From contig NC_058053.1 of assembly GCF_020085105.1 (NCBI RefSeq), positions 21,107,388 through 21,171,387 on the forward strand: DNA of 64,000 bases. Direction: 5' to 3'. The DNA is from Siniperca chuatsi (taxonomy: Eukaryota > Chordata > Actinopteri > Centrarchiformes > Sinipercidae). Shown one piece after another: positions 48,701 through 61,040 of the stretch. The notes under the pieces are model-generated. The model searched no databases. It was not told where the DNA came from and saw nothing but the letters and a program-made list of their open reading frames with translations. The position numbers were made by a program, and so were the translations under genes. Position 1 is the stretch's first letter. Every line of letters begins with the position of its first letter.

Positions 48701-51700
48701 AGAGCCACGCGGCACTTGAGCACGTCTGTCTTGAACATGATTACCCCCGGCTCATTAGAGTTCACAATAGATAACTAGAGGAGAGTTGACAGAGTGATGA
48801 AAGTTAGGGGAGGGCGGAACACATAATGTAATTTGAGGGGGGGCGGAAACACCAAGGAATAATCTCTCCAAATCATCATCATGATTTGTGCAACACTTAC
48901 ATTGGCCTCCTGCTGAATGATCCTCTGTAGGTGCCGTCTCATGATAACTGAACCTAGAAACCGCTCCAGAGGCGAGCAGAGGTAGCTTCCTGCTAGGCCT
49001 GGCACCAGGCAGGGAGTGGGTGAGGGGAGCAGAAGCACATGCAAGGCATTGTGGGTGAGGATGGTAGGAATGGAGGCAGCCCAGGGGCGCTGAGGTAGCT
49101 TGCGGGGTGGAGGCATACTGGTAGGCATGACTTGTGAACCTAAACCAAAGAAAGAGAGGGAGAGAGTTGTAAAGAAACACTCAAATTATTTATAGAGCTA
49201 GACTGATATATCATCCGATATTAGCATTTTGCAGATATATTGGTATCTGTGTATATGTCGGCCGATAAGTAACAAGAAATTGCAGTACAGAAGTGCCAAA
49301 CTAGGTTTGAGATATTTAGGGCACTTTCACACTTATAGTTTGTTTGCTCTGGTCCGAATCAGTTAATGAGTTTATAAACTTTGAGCATTTTCCCCTTGGT
49401 TCGGTTGCTTTTCACACAGAGAAAAATCCAAGCGAACCAAAATGCATCACTAGCAAATTATTTAAACTCCCAAATATTGATGTCATTATTCTCCTCAAAA
49501 TAATGTGAGGCAATACTGAGAAAGCAGGACTTACTGGTCCCAGCACGTGGAGAATGAGGGTCAGGGATAGGTGAGTGCAATGATGGGTTACCAGGGGACA
49601 TGCCATGGATCCTTGCCCCAGGAGAAGGCCCTGAGACCTGGGGTGAGCCTGGCCACTGGCCCCTATGGCTAGGGGACACCATGGCATATGGAGAGCTGGG
49701 GTCCAGAGCACCTAGCGTGAAGGAGAGACAGCCATCAGCAACAAAACAACACTTAATATACGACAATAAGCAGTCAGATGAATACACCACTGTGTGCCCA
49801 CTAACCACAGGCCATATGCTTGCTAATGTATAGAAGTGCCTAATGAAGATGTTCAGTTCAGCCCGTTCCAGCCCTTGCCCATCAGACCAGAGTTGTTACC
49901 AGGCCAGCATTTACGGCCACCCTGCTGCTTACCGTGGGGACTGGCAAAGCTGGTCTGGCCCATGGCTATGCCCAGCGAAGACGGAGATGGGGTGGGCCCA
50001 AAAGGAGAGGGTGCCCTCAGAGCTCCACTAGGGGAGCCAGAGGCATGGATGTTCCCTGCACACACACACACACACACACACATACCAAATGGCTCGTCAG
50101 ACTCTGAGGTTGACAAGTTCTCCTCACACACACACACACACAGACACACTGACTCATGTACACACATGCTAAAGTAGGGCGGAAGGGCTGCAGTCTCTGG
50201 CTGGCGGGCTGAGATGGAATGGAAGGAGCAGGACTAAATGCATGCTTTGTTCCCTCTTGGCTGTAAGGTGTGTGTATGTTGCATGAGAAACACAACTGAT
50301 CTCATGGTTTCACAAAACTAAAATGGGCACACATGGTCGCTCTTCTTCGTTCTCTGTGACATTCACACAATTTGCTCTTGCAACAAAATACATAAATCAG
50401 CAGGGAGGTTGATGACTGTGCAATGTAATATACTCAAAAACAATGATTTGTTGGTCATAATCCTGTATGGTGGCTTGACAAGCTCAGATGACATAAACAA
50501 TATAGGAGATCATTCACTCACACATATTTGGACAAACACCAAGTACCAAACTTGCTATTACCTGGTGACTGGGTGGGCATCATGGATGGTGAGGGAGTTA
50601 CATTAGTGTGATAATTTGGTGGTGAAGTGAGAGGAGGGTAAACACCTCCCGCACCCCCTCTCATTGTCTGTGGCTGCTGTTGAGGTTGCAACTGGTTCAT
50701 CAGACTGTCCATCACATCTACACCCACCGGCGACGGTGGGTTATCATCTTCATTGACAGAGCGTCTGCGAGCATCCTGATTACTGTCCACAAACATATTC
50801 AGGAATGTCTAGACAGGGCAAAGAGCAGAAGGACAGACTGTAATGTAAAAAGCTGGACCAAAAACATTGAAGTTGTTGATCATAAAACTGTATCTGCATT
50901 ACATTTACTTCTAGAATCCAGTTGTATTCTTTAGTTGTGCTGATTCTCAACACACATTTTCACTCTGGAGTGATGACAAGGGAAATATGCAGTTAGCTTA
51001 GCATAAACACTGGAAACAGGGGGAAACAGCTAGCCTGGTAGTCCAAAGATAACAACATCTACCCCCACATCTCCCAGCACCTCTAAAGCTAACTAACACT
51101 TCATATATCATTTTAGTCAATTTAAAAACCAAAGAGTAAAAACTGTAAAAATGTGTGGTTTTATGGGGGGTGAAGCGCCAGAGTATTTCTTAGTCCGACA
51201 CAGTGACTTTGGACAGTCAGGCTAACTGTTTCCCATGTTTCCAGTCTTTATGCTGAACTAAGATAACCGGCTGCTGGCAGAAGCCTCATATTTACTGTAC
51301 AGACATGAGAGTGGTATCTCATCAAACTCAAGAAAGCAAATAATGTATTTCCAAAAATGTCAAACTATTCCTTTAACTCATATCAACTGGTCACAATGTT
51401 TGTTCTTTGGGTTGACCCTGATTAGTATACTTACAGTCTCAGATGCATGTACATAAGAACTAAAAGTGGCAGCTTAGACAGTTTAGACAGACTCTTCAGT
51501 TAAGGAGAAACTTATTCCCTTTCCAAGATCAAGTCTGTTAGTTGACACCACTTCTATGCCTTTATGTCTGGTGTACCTTGAGTCCAGGCGCAGGGTAGAA
51601 ACCCTCTACAATCTTAGTGTTGTCAAAAAGACTGTAGGCTCCATCTCTGATGGCTACCACACCACGGCTGCGGCAGTAGATGTCGATGCAGTACATGTTT

Positions 51701-54700
51701 CGGAACGCCAGGCGGATGTGTGTGGATGACTGGGGTAAGATGGAGAAGCACTGGTAGGCAGTGTTGGTGCGCTGGGTCAGGCCCAGCATGGGCACTGTTG
51801 GTAGCTTGTTGATTGCATTCAGAGGGGCCTGTGTGTCAGAGAGCACCTGAGGAAGATAAATAGAAACCGGGTTACCCAGGAAATTACACAGAACACTAAA
51901 GTAAAAATAGATGGGATGTGATTAGAGAAATAGCGAACGCAGCACAGAGGACAAAGTAATGTTTGTGCAATGTTTTTTGCCACGTGAGGAGCATGAACAA
52001 AACAGAGAATACCAGAAATGTAAGGAAAAGAATGTAGTAGTATAATTTATGCTGTCAGCCAATGTACTTGGACTGCCCACTGATATTAAGCTCCATTTAT
52101 CAGGTAGTTCAACACATGAAGGTTAAGTGAACACATTTATGATCCAGATCTAACAAGTGCACATGCGCATGTTATGGCTGTATTTTCTTAACTGTGCTAT
52201 TGTGTACCTGCAGCAGCTGCATCACATTTGGATTCTTGTTGAACATCTCCTGTAACTGATGAAGGATGATATTATGGCAGTTGGAGCAGCCAGAGTTAGG
52301 CCCCACAGTGCCGAGGGCAAGGTGGAAACGGTGGCTGCTGGAGTTCCACTGGATGGTCACAGAGCTGCCCTTGGTGGTCCCGTAGCACAGCACCAGCTTA
52401 CGGTAGTTATAGAGCCGCACCTCTGAGAACAGGCTCAGGTAAGATGGCATCTCTGGAGTAAAGCAGTCACAATGTGCAGCTCAATTAAGTACAGTGTGTT
52501 TCTTTTGCTAAGCATTAATTCAATAATTCAGTGACACTGATGAAGCCTTAACTAACTGTAACTCTAACTATGTGCGGATTTCACACACATGGCTCAGACT
52601 AACTTGAGTAAATCTTGGTTTTAAGTTTTTTCAGCACAAAAGTGAAACCAGGCCAAGAAAACAATATATTACTTTGAATATACATGTATCACCTTCATTG
52701 CAAATGAAAACCAGAAACATACTGACTGATTTAAGATGAACTGACTTTCATCAAGAGTCATTTACAAATGCAATTTTTGCTTTACAGATGACCATGCACG
52801 AACCTGGCAGTGCACGAGAGAAGTTGAGGACGCACTGGTAGAGCTGATTGATGGCGCTCCAGTCATTAAGGAACATCTCTACTACCTTTCGCCCGCCCAC
52901 TGGCTCCGAAAGAGGGTTTTCATAAGTCAGATACACGTGCCGCGTGGAGGCTAATAGAGGGGACAGATGGGTTTCTTGAGACACTGGGCCATGTAGCAGA
53001 CGCAGACAGTTTTCCATTTTCACATAGAGGCCATACTTTAAGCAAAGCACATAATGTTTAATGCAAGACATCCTATGAAAAATGATGACAATGTTTTTGG
53101 CATACTATGTTTTTATAATGTTATGGCCAATTGCTGAATTTGCTACACTGACTATTTATTATATCCCCGGGTATGTGTTGATTGTATTAATTAGTTTGAT
53201 TCCTAGTGTTGTTGCTGCCTGATTTGGACAGGACACTCTTGAAAAATATTTTTAACCTTAATGAAATTTTTCTGGATAAATCAAGGCACATAAATAAATG
53301 TGAGATGAACTTGGGACACTCTGTATGTGGTGTATACCTTGCTCCTTGCTGTGTGTGCTGTTGAGAGGGCAGTTGGCCAGCACCAGTTCAGCCACCCAGG
53401 TTCGGTTGTTCCTGCCCTGCAGTCTGAAGGTGCAGTCCAGTAGGGACCGGTCTAAAGCTCTCCTGGTCTCCTCTCCTACACCTTTACAGGGAGGAATCCT
53501 GCAGGATAAAAACAATTACACTGTAGTCACAATGGTTTATCATACTTTGAAGAAACATTACATTTGACTGTCATCGTGTGTACATAAATTCACGCATGTG
53601 TGCTTGTGACTGAGTGTATTACTTCAGTAGACGTATCGCATGACTGCTGCCGTCTCCCTCCACTTGGACACCCTGGTTTGGGATCTCCATGTTGGACAGC
53701 TACTCAAAGACAGTCAGACATGCAGCATTAGCCAGAAAACACAAGACTGGGATTGCCATGCTTAACATTTTTTGGACACATCTATGACTGGCAAGAATGA
53801 TTCAAACAGTCTGAGCATTGTGACTTACCTCTGTTCTGAGGCCAATGAAAGGCATGTTGGTGTCGCACATCGCTACTAGGTGAGCCAGCTCTTTGTTGAA
53901 GGCACACATTTCTCCAGACCGCTTAGGCTTCTTTGGCTCTGGGCCTCCCTGGTCCCCAGATATCTACAGAGCAACGAAGACACAAAAAATTGCACATTAA
54001 AGGACATTTATTAAGTTTAATTTATCCAGCTGCTCACATATACTTTTTCTTAGCAATGGCTTGTCTCACATTCACAAAAGGTACACATGTCCACAAGACG
54101 AGGCTGACCTGTACAAGCAAAAGCTAAATGTATACTTGTATGTTTGGAGGTTAAGTTGTTGCGATGCAGCCTACACATGTAGCTGCTGGGTCTACCCCAG
54201 AGGCGGAGCATTTTATAATAATATTAGGCAGGAATATTAACTCTGGAACATAATCGTTGTATAATATGTTTTTGTCAGCCACGTATTGTAAACAGTTTTT
54301 GAGGTGGGGCAGAACATTAATTGTTCACTTTTCCCACCCACATTTTCCTAGCCAGTACAAACTGCCTAGTTCTAACCTCTAGGCCAGAACCACATCCATT
54401 AAAACTCCAAATACACTGCATTTCATCGTACACAAATTAACGTTTGGTGTATAACTACTCTAGTACTGACTACCTTTCTCTTAGTTCCAGGTCGGGCCCT
54501 TCTCCCTGTTGTGGTGTCCTGGACAAGGTGTTCTAGGTTGGGTTTGAAATGCTGCAGGAGCTGTGCACACATGGGTCCGTCCTCTCCTTCCAGCTGAGAC
54601 ACAGACAGGAAAGAGTACTTGTACTGCAACGCTGTGGGACTGCTAGGCACTTCAAACATTTCCACCACCTACAAAAAAAAATAGAGGAGGAGGAGGAAAG

Positions 54701-57700
54701 AGAGGAATTGGAAAGATCCACAATAGAGAATTAGAGGGAGGACATAAAAATTAAAGCAGCTCATAGCTTTTTAACTTTATAGTGGAAGTCATTTTGGTTT
54801 AGCCCTTTCAGCATTATATTGGTTGAGGAACTCACAATGTAGTACTGCGGAAGACGAGTGAGCTTAATGAAGAGTTTGTGTTTGGACAAGTTGCCAACAG
54901 GGTGAGAAGCCGAGTTGGACAGGTGAAGGACATCAGTACACACAGTGGGAAGGTGTTTCACAGACTGTCGACAGCGCTGCTCCCCCAACCAGAACCTTGC
55001 CAGAGAGAAAGAAACACTCTGTCTCACTGAAATCTAAGTTGCAAAAAGGCCATGGTTCATAGGTTCATACTCTTACTCACAGCATTCAAACAGTTTACTA
55101 GTGCAAGACTCTGGCAATTCTTCTCAACACCCATTTCGCCAAGTGTTGCTACTGACAGCTACTGCTACGGACTGCAATTAGTCAATTTTGACAAGCTAGA
55201 AGCAGGCGTCAGACTCTGGCTCCTACTGTTGACTAAACTGCCTCCGCTATGTTTCGCCTGTGCCAAAAAATACTTTATACGGTTAGCTGTGAATATACAT
55301 TTCATGTTCATATCTATTTAAAAATTGAGGAGGTGGACTTACTTCAGTTGTTGAAGCCAAGATATGATACGCTTCATATCATCGTTAATGGTCTTTTCAA
55401 TGTCATCCAGCATGGACTGATCTAGAGAGAGAACACATCAGGGTTTTATGTTCACAGAGCTGAGCACACAAAACAGTAAAAGTAGAATTATTGAGAAAGT
55501 AAGTATGAATTTAAGTCACCCTAGCCACATTACCAGCCAAACTGTTGATTCCTTTATTGTTATACAAAACCAAACCATTATATAAACACAATCTGAATGA
55601 AAAAACTTCACTAGGACACAACATGAACAAACATGAAACAAAAAAATTGTTATGAGTTAATGCTTACTATTACTTACCTAATCCATACAGCATGGGTTGG
55701 AACATGCCAGAGTGCAGGTCTACAAAAATGTGTAAGCACTCTGAACGACCACAGGGCTCAAGTATTGGAATAATAAGTGTGGGTAAAGCAGTCTCGATGA
55801 ATGCTGAAATAAACAAACACACACTTGTCTCTTTTCAATTCTGCAGATGACTCAAAACCATGGTTACAGTACATTAATTGACAGAAGGTGAAGGAGGGAT
55901 GTGTGAGAAAGCACATCTCTATGAGGTGATGGGAATTTTGAACATGCAATTCATTATAATTAAGACCACGAAAATCTTCCCATTAGATTTTTTTTCAGGC
56001 TAAACAATGCCTCTTTTTTCAACTGTTGTCACCAATTGGCACAAGGCTGTAGCTGCTGTGGGAGACAACACTGGTTTCTGTGCATTTACTCAATATATAC
56101 CTAAAAATGTATTTAACTGTTTTAATGATGAAAGTAGACATACAGTTGTCACTGGGATTGTTGGTCTTTAGAATGGCCTTCAGCTCCTGTAGTTTCTGAT
56201 GGGACCGGGCATGCACACTGTCGATCAAAAGTTTCTCCACTGACAGATGGTCAATCTCAAGAGTGAGTGAGAGAAAACAAACATTAATAAATTGTACTAT
56301 ATTTGCACAGTAAGCCATACTGCCCCATGCTTTATATTACACTAAAAACATGTGTAAACATTGCAAACATATGTCCACCTTACCTTCATAGCTCTCTCTA
56401 TTAATTTAGAGTCACAGGCAGGGAGAGGAGGTTCATGGGATATTTGCAATGGCTTAGATCCATCTGATTCGTCAATCTTGATAGTGACTTTATGTACTGA
56501 CGCTGTACCTGTTTTCCTTCCCAAAACCTGTTGGCTGGAGAAACAAAGAAAAAGGATGACAGTAAGGAATGAAAACTGTATGAATGCATTCTGCCATTTT
56601 GAGCTTTCTCTCATCATTCTGTTTTTGAGAACAGTGTCCTTGCCCATATATGTGAGGGCAAAAGTCTTACTTCCAGACGGTGAGCGTGAGATATTTTGCA
56701 GGCATATATCTCTCCTCCTGCACCAGGTCTCCCCATCGCTCTCTAATCAGCATCAGAGTCTGAGAGTGGAGCACCTCTAGCTGCAGTGACAGACAGAAGG
56801 AGTCTGGAAACAATGCGGTTAAAGAAGACACTGTGGGAAAATACCAAGTCCAGGTGAATAGAAATAAAGTACTATACACATCTTTCCATTAACATTCAAA
56901 ACACACTCACACATATCCTCAAGACACATACACTTTGTTGGTAAAAGGGCTATTTGTGCCCAACACAGACTGCTCTTTGACACGGTAAGCTGCACTGCTA
57001 GCGTTGGTGGGGGAAAGGCAGAGCAGAGATGTACTGATTAGCATTGTGATAAGCACAGTCGTGCTCAGCTCGCATACTTGATTAGGGTCTTTGATATTAG
57101 CATGAATGCTAACAAGCTGTTGTTTCTCTCTACATTTTGCCAGACTGATGAGTGATAGGCCTCTGACTGTAATCAGAACAAATATGTATGGGTTACAAAA
57201 GCATGATGAATGGCACGATAATCACTGCCTGACAATACAAATGTTAGGTGATTGGTTTTGATGTTGACATGATGGTACACTTGCATTTTGTAATGTAATT
57301 TAGCTGTAATTTTCCAAAAGCGTGGACAATTTTTTTTTTAAAAAGTATCAGTTTCTTATTACAGTATTAACAGGTGTTGGAGACAAATCTCCATAAGGAG
57401 TTCATTACACCTCACATGACCTGACTGGGTGACAGGTCGTAGTGAGAATAGTCTTGCTCCTTCCCTGTCAGTAACAAAAGGTGGTTGTGTTGTTTGATAA
57501 TTAATGAAACAAGAGGGGATTAAAAAGGATGCAATTCTGCAGCTGCTCTCATTGGAATGCTGCATGCGCCTGCTTGACCAGTCAATACTCTATATGCTCC
57601 AACACACACTCCCGCACTACTGCAGTAGTTCACATCAGATTGGGACAAAAGCCAAGGGGTTTTCTGCAGGACGTACACAAAATGTCTGTGTATGTGTGCA

Positions 57701-59808
57701 GATTGACAAACAAAGACAAAGAAAGGATACGCAAGCAGTTGTACATGTCCTGTAGGGGTTTTTCATCGGCACACAGACGTGCCTGGACCAACTCGTGGAT
57801 GAAGTTCACCTGCAAACTGTGGACCAAGGCTCGCCCATCTGTCAATGGGGGGGGCCAGACAGACAAACCAGTTAAGAGTGAATGGGAAAGGGAAAAATAT
57901 TAGCAATGAAGTATACTGTCAATCATCTTGTCGATGGTACTCACGGTGGTGTGAGTACAATGATGAGTGCATGACTTACCTCCAGTTTCTTTGTCCTCCA
58001 CCAGAATCTCCAACTTCAGCAGCCTCCAGGGAATATCAGGGTCATCTCCCATCACCGTCAAAGTGGCCTCAAACTCTCCTTCCACACGAAACTTTACACG
58101 CCCATTAGCTACACAGATATACACACAAGCAAACATATATACAAGATCTTCTCATTACCAATACAGCTGAAAACAAATTTCCAAAGAAGGTATGAGAATG
58201 GCTATTAGTGAAAATATACCATAGTGGGTTAACAGAAAGTGCTTACCAACTGTGAGGTTTGCTAGCTGGGGTGGTAAGTCTGTTGTGACAAGACGGTGTC
58301 GTAGAATCTGATTAAGCTGGCTCAGGGTGGTCTGCTTCTCAGCCTTAGTGATGGGGTCTGGAGGAATTATCTTATCCTACACAAAAGGACACAGACACAG
58401 AAACAATTGTGCTGACATACCAAATATACAAGAGAGCAAGTTGTTTGATCTCCCAACATCTTTTCATACAAGACTATAGATTAGCAGTCTTAGCACACAA
58501 AGAAGGAAGTTTAACAGACTTACTCGTATACATGTAGGCAGGCGTGGGTATGACCCTGTGGTGAGAACATCAATGGCAAAGGGGATGGCAAAGCTGGGCA
58601 AACGAGCGTGTACCAAGGCATCTCTTGCCAGTGATGCAAGCCTATCAGCTGTATCTACAAACAGGATGGTCTGCTGATCCAAGAAGCTGGAAATCATCTG
58701 TTACCATGGATGCGGAGGAGAGAGGTGACAGTAAGTAAGACACAAGGCAGTTTGCAGTGTATTATCAAAATCCAAATCTTAGGGAAGTCAAATTACACAC
58801 AACATACCGCACACTTCTCAACTTTCCCTGCATTGCTTGCCCACTTCACTAGGGCTAGCAGACGCACAAATAGCTGCCTAGTACGACTGGCAAACTGGAC
58901 GATCTCAATTTTCCTGAAAAAAGAAAAAGGAGATAAAACTTTAAATAAAATTTAGCTCATCAGAATGGGAGACTAAAGGGGTGAATGGATAAAGAAGTTC
59001 TGAATGAAATTCAGAGAAACATACCTTTCCATGTCTGTTTTTCTTGGAAGCCTAGAAAAAACAAACAAAAAACACAATAAAACGTTTACTGCCATTGTCC
59101 TTATCATCAAAGTAGAGCAACAGCCCAACATATTACATGCCCAAATTCTGTGCATCCCTGGTACAAGTCTGCTTTGATTACAGCAAATAAACATTTTCAT
59201 CTTTTCAGTTAGCAACTGGGTGAAAAGGGACCAAAACGAGGAGAAACTGGCTTTGGGACAGCAGACTGATGCAAGTGGTCCCTCATCATCCTGCTGTCCC
59301 ACATATGTATCGCCCCACACAAACACTTATCTTGAATAACTAACCATTAGCTATAACTTTATTATCTTCGGACGTATGATGAAGTGTTGTTTACCGGTAC
59401 GCCCCCTCAAATAACAGTACTTATCGGTGCTTTCCACTTTGTTAGAGCTCTTCCCGGGCGTCAATATGAAAAGTATCTCCTAACTTCTCAAGTGGACCCA
59501 ACTTCATGAGCCAGTTAGCGTTTATTTAAGTGGCTGGAAGAAGAGCATCCTCTAAGTTTACTAACGTTAGCTTATTAGCCCGCCGGTTACCCTAGTTAGC
59601 TTTGAGGCCTACAACGCTAAACTGTTACTTACAGTTCTGCCAGCAGGGTAATTTCATGGTAGGTCCTCTGGAGAAGAAATTCAATTAGCAGGCTCAGTCG
59701 GACCCCCTGTGTGGCCGGGGTCCCGGGTGGTGGTGGCTGTGGACCCGAGACAACCGGACCTCCGAGTGGGACGAGCTGCCCATCTGACCCAATCTGCACC
59801 GGAGCCAT
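45769..59808 (-). CDS. med14: Mediator complex subunit 14, 29 exons
   Basis: Scaffold subunit of Mediator that links the head, middle and tail modules and supports activator-dependent RNA polymerase II transcription in the nucleus. Exons, 5' to 3': 59808-59633, 59051-59025, 58913-58808, 58697-58524, 58376-58247, 58108-57980, 57838-57731, 56803-56671, 56534-56384, 56255-56144, 55803-55678, 55421-55343, 54995-54836, 54668-54474, 53963-53829, 53699-53623, 53498-53338, 52950-52804, 52452-52208, 51846-51577, 50808-50562, 50055-49933, 49711-49535, 49139-48901, 48774-48595, 48300-48193, 46457-46332, 46204-46015, 45842-45769. The total is 4305 nt (1434 aa, near the usual vertebrate length). The N-terminal MED14 domain (about 40-230) starts [15 protein letters not shown] and [13 protein letters not shown], with an LxxLL-type motif. 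A Pro/Ser-rich linker spans about 965-1165. The C-terminus ([44 protein letters not shown]) is highly conserved. An L2-like LINE copy lies between exons 26 and 27. Confidence 0.97.
46612..47885 (-). mobile_element. 5'-truncated L2/CR1-like LINE with reverse-transcriptase remnant
   Basis: The minus strand reads through a reverse-transcriptase segment at 47882-47316 with [21 protein letters not shown] and the catalytic YTDD (about 47567-47556). It continues, after loss of frame, with the C-terminal block [12 protein letters not shown] (47123-46887). The 3' end shows the GTGCTATACAAATAAACC-type tail (about 46612-46650). The 5' half with the endonuclease is missing, so the copy is dead. It sits in the same orientation as med14, in the intron between exons 26 and 27. 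Confidence 0.8.
50059..50147. repeat. two CA microsatellites beside a med14 exon
   Basis: CA runs at about 50059-50082 and 50126-50147 flank a short unique stretch. The first directly abuts the acceptor of med14 exon 22 (50055-49933), giving a TG repeat in place of a pyrimidine tract. Confidence 0.85.
50960..51376. mobile_element. TTAA-ended dispersed repeat, shorter copy
   Basis: Shares GCTTAGCATAAACACTGG, GGGGGAAACAGCTAGCCTGG and the right end TGTCAAACTATTCCTTTAA with 19087-19836. The left end is decayed. It lies in a med14 intron between exons 20 and 21. Confidence 0.7.
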
Positions 59809-60110
59809 TTTACAATGACGATACAGACTAGTTAGTTAGCTACGGCGATGCACACCCAGCGCTACAACGGAAAACTAGCGAGTTGTAGAAGCTAACTTCC
59901 TTGTGAAAAGATTTTCTTCGCAGTCTCACAACATTTCATTCACGAGACGAGTCTCTCCGCATGGACTTGGTTTCCCTGTTCAGCATAAAACTCAACAAAT
60001 ACACCACATTTACTAAGTCCTTACGGAGAAGAGTCAACGCCGCTCAGCCGCCATCTTTGCTATCGGGAATCCTTACTATACGTCCGGTGGAAAAGAAAAC
60101 CCAGACAAGA
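59809..60110 (-). promoter_or_regulatory. med14 promoter region with YY1-type motif
   Basis: On the minus strand AAGATGGCGGC is found at 60057-60047, about 240 bp before the med14 ATG. This is a perfect match to the strong YY1 consensus, in the orientation often seen near start sites of TATA-less housekeeping genes. The region is CpG-containing and lacks an evident TATA box. Transcription start not determined. Confidence 0.55.
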
Positions 60111-60367
60111 GCCTTGAGGAGTGAGAGTCATGACTGTCTCCTCGTTACTGTGCTTTACGCCAGGCCACTGGTTCCTAGACTGGGGTAACTGTGAGACCCA
60201 ACTATTTGTTTAATGTCTTGTTTAAAGTCTGTGGGCTACCTTGTATCAGTCTGTCATGTATGCATTAACGTGTTCTCTAATCTGTTGCCCTGGTAACGGA
60301 TGACAGAATATGTTAATGAATACACAAAATGACAAAAAGTCCTTTAAAAAAATGTATCACAAAATGC

Positions 60368-61040
60368 TACATTACAAAATCTTATTTTATCTTATTTATA
60401 TACCCCAATATCACACATTTGCCTCAAGGGGCTTTAAAGTTTGTACAGCATTTATTAATTATTTAAACCACTGTTTGTTTTGTGACATTGTTCTTTATGT
60501 GTCTTTATGGATTTAATTTGTATAAATCAGTTGACAATAATTACCCTATAATTTATTCACTGTACTCTTTCACTGACTAATACCTCTTTCATGAAATGTA
60601 ATTGTTCATAGTAAAATAGTCTTATATTAAAGTAAACCTGTGTTTAAATTTGCAGTAATACTCCACAATATTAATATATGTTATGTTGTAAAACACAGTT
60701 ACAGTATCATATAATAAAACACAGTTACATTAGAGCGTTTATACTGTAAAGCACACTTATGGTAAGACTGTCTAACTGTAAAACACACTTACAGTAAAGC
60801 TGTTTTACTGTAAAACATCATAACAGTAAATGTACTGTAAACAGGTTATTGCAGTAACGTTACTGAAAAAAAAAATAAAATGGAAGGAAAAACTCCCCTT
60901 ATGCCCTGTTAAAATGGAAGAAACCTCAGGAAGAGCAACTGAGGAGGGATCCCTCTCCCAGGACGGACAGACATGCAATAGATGTCGTGTGTACAGAATA
61001 GACCAAGATAGTAAAATTACAGTATGGACAATCAGGATGA
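60368..61040. mobile_element. fish dispersed repeat split by an insertion
   Basis: The left part (about 60368-60440) reads TTATTTATATACCCCAATAT then TTGCCTCAAGGGGCTTTAAA. The right part (about 60880-61035) reads GGAAAAACTCCCC, GGAAGAAACCTCAGGAAGAG and GGAGGGATCCCTCTCCCAGG. In teleost copies known to me these two parts are close together, so the AT-rich 60440-60880 piece is probably an insertion. That piece contains repeated ACTGTAAAACACAGTTACAG-like units. Confidence 0.55.

Noticed and set aside
49836-50177. 113-codon plus-strand ORF over med14 exon 22 and CA repeats
   Set aside because: It is antisense to a conserved exon, and its tail is a translation of CA microsatellites.
57120-57180. 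C/D-box snoRNA-like words in a med14 intron (CTGATGAGTGA ... CTGA)
   Set aside because: There is no terminal stem and no convincing paired boxes; such words occur by chance.
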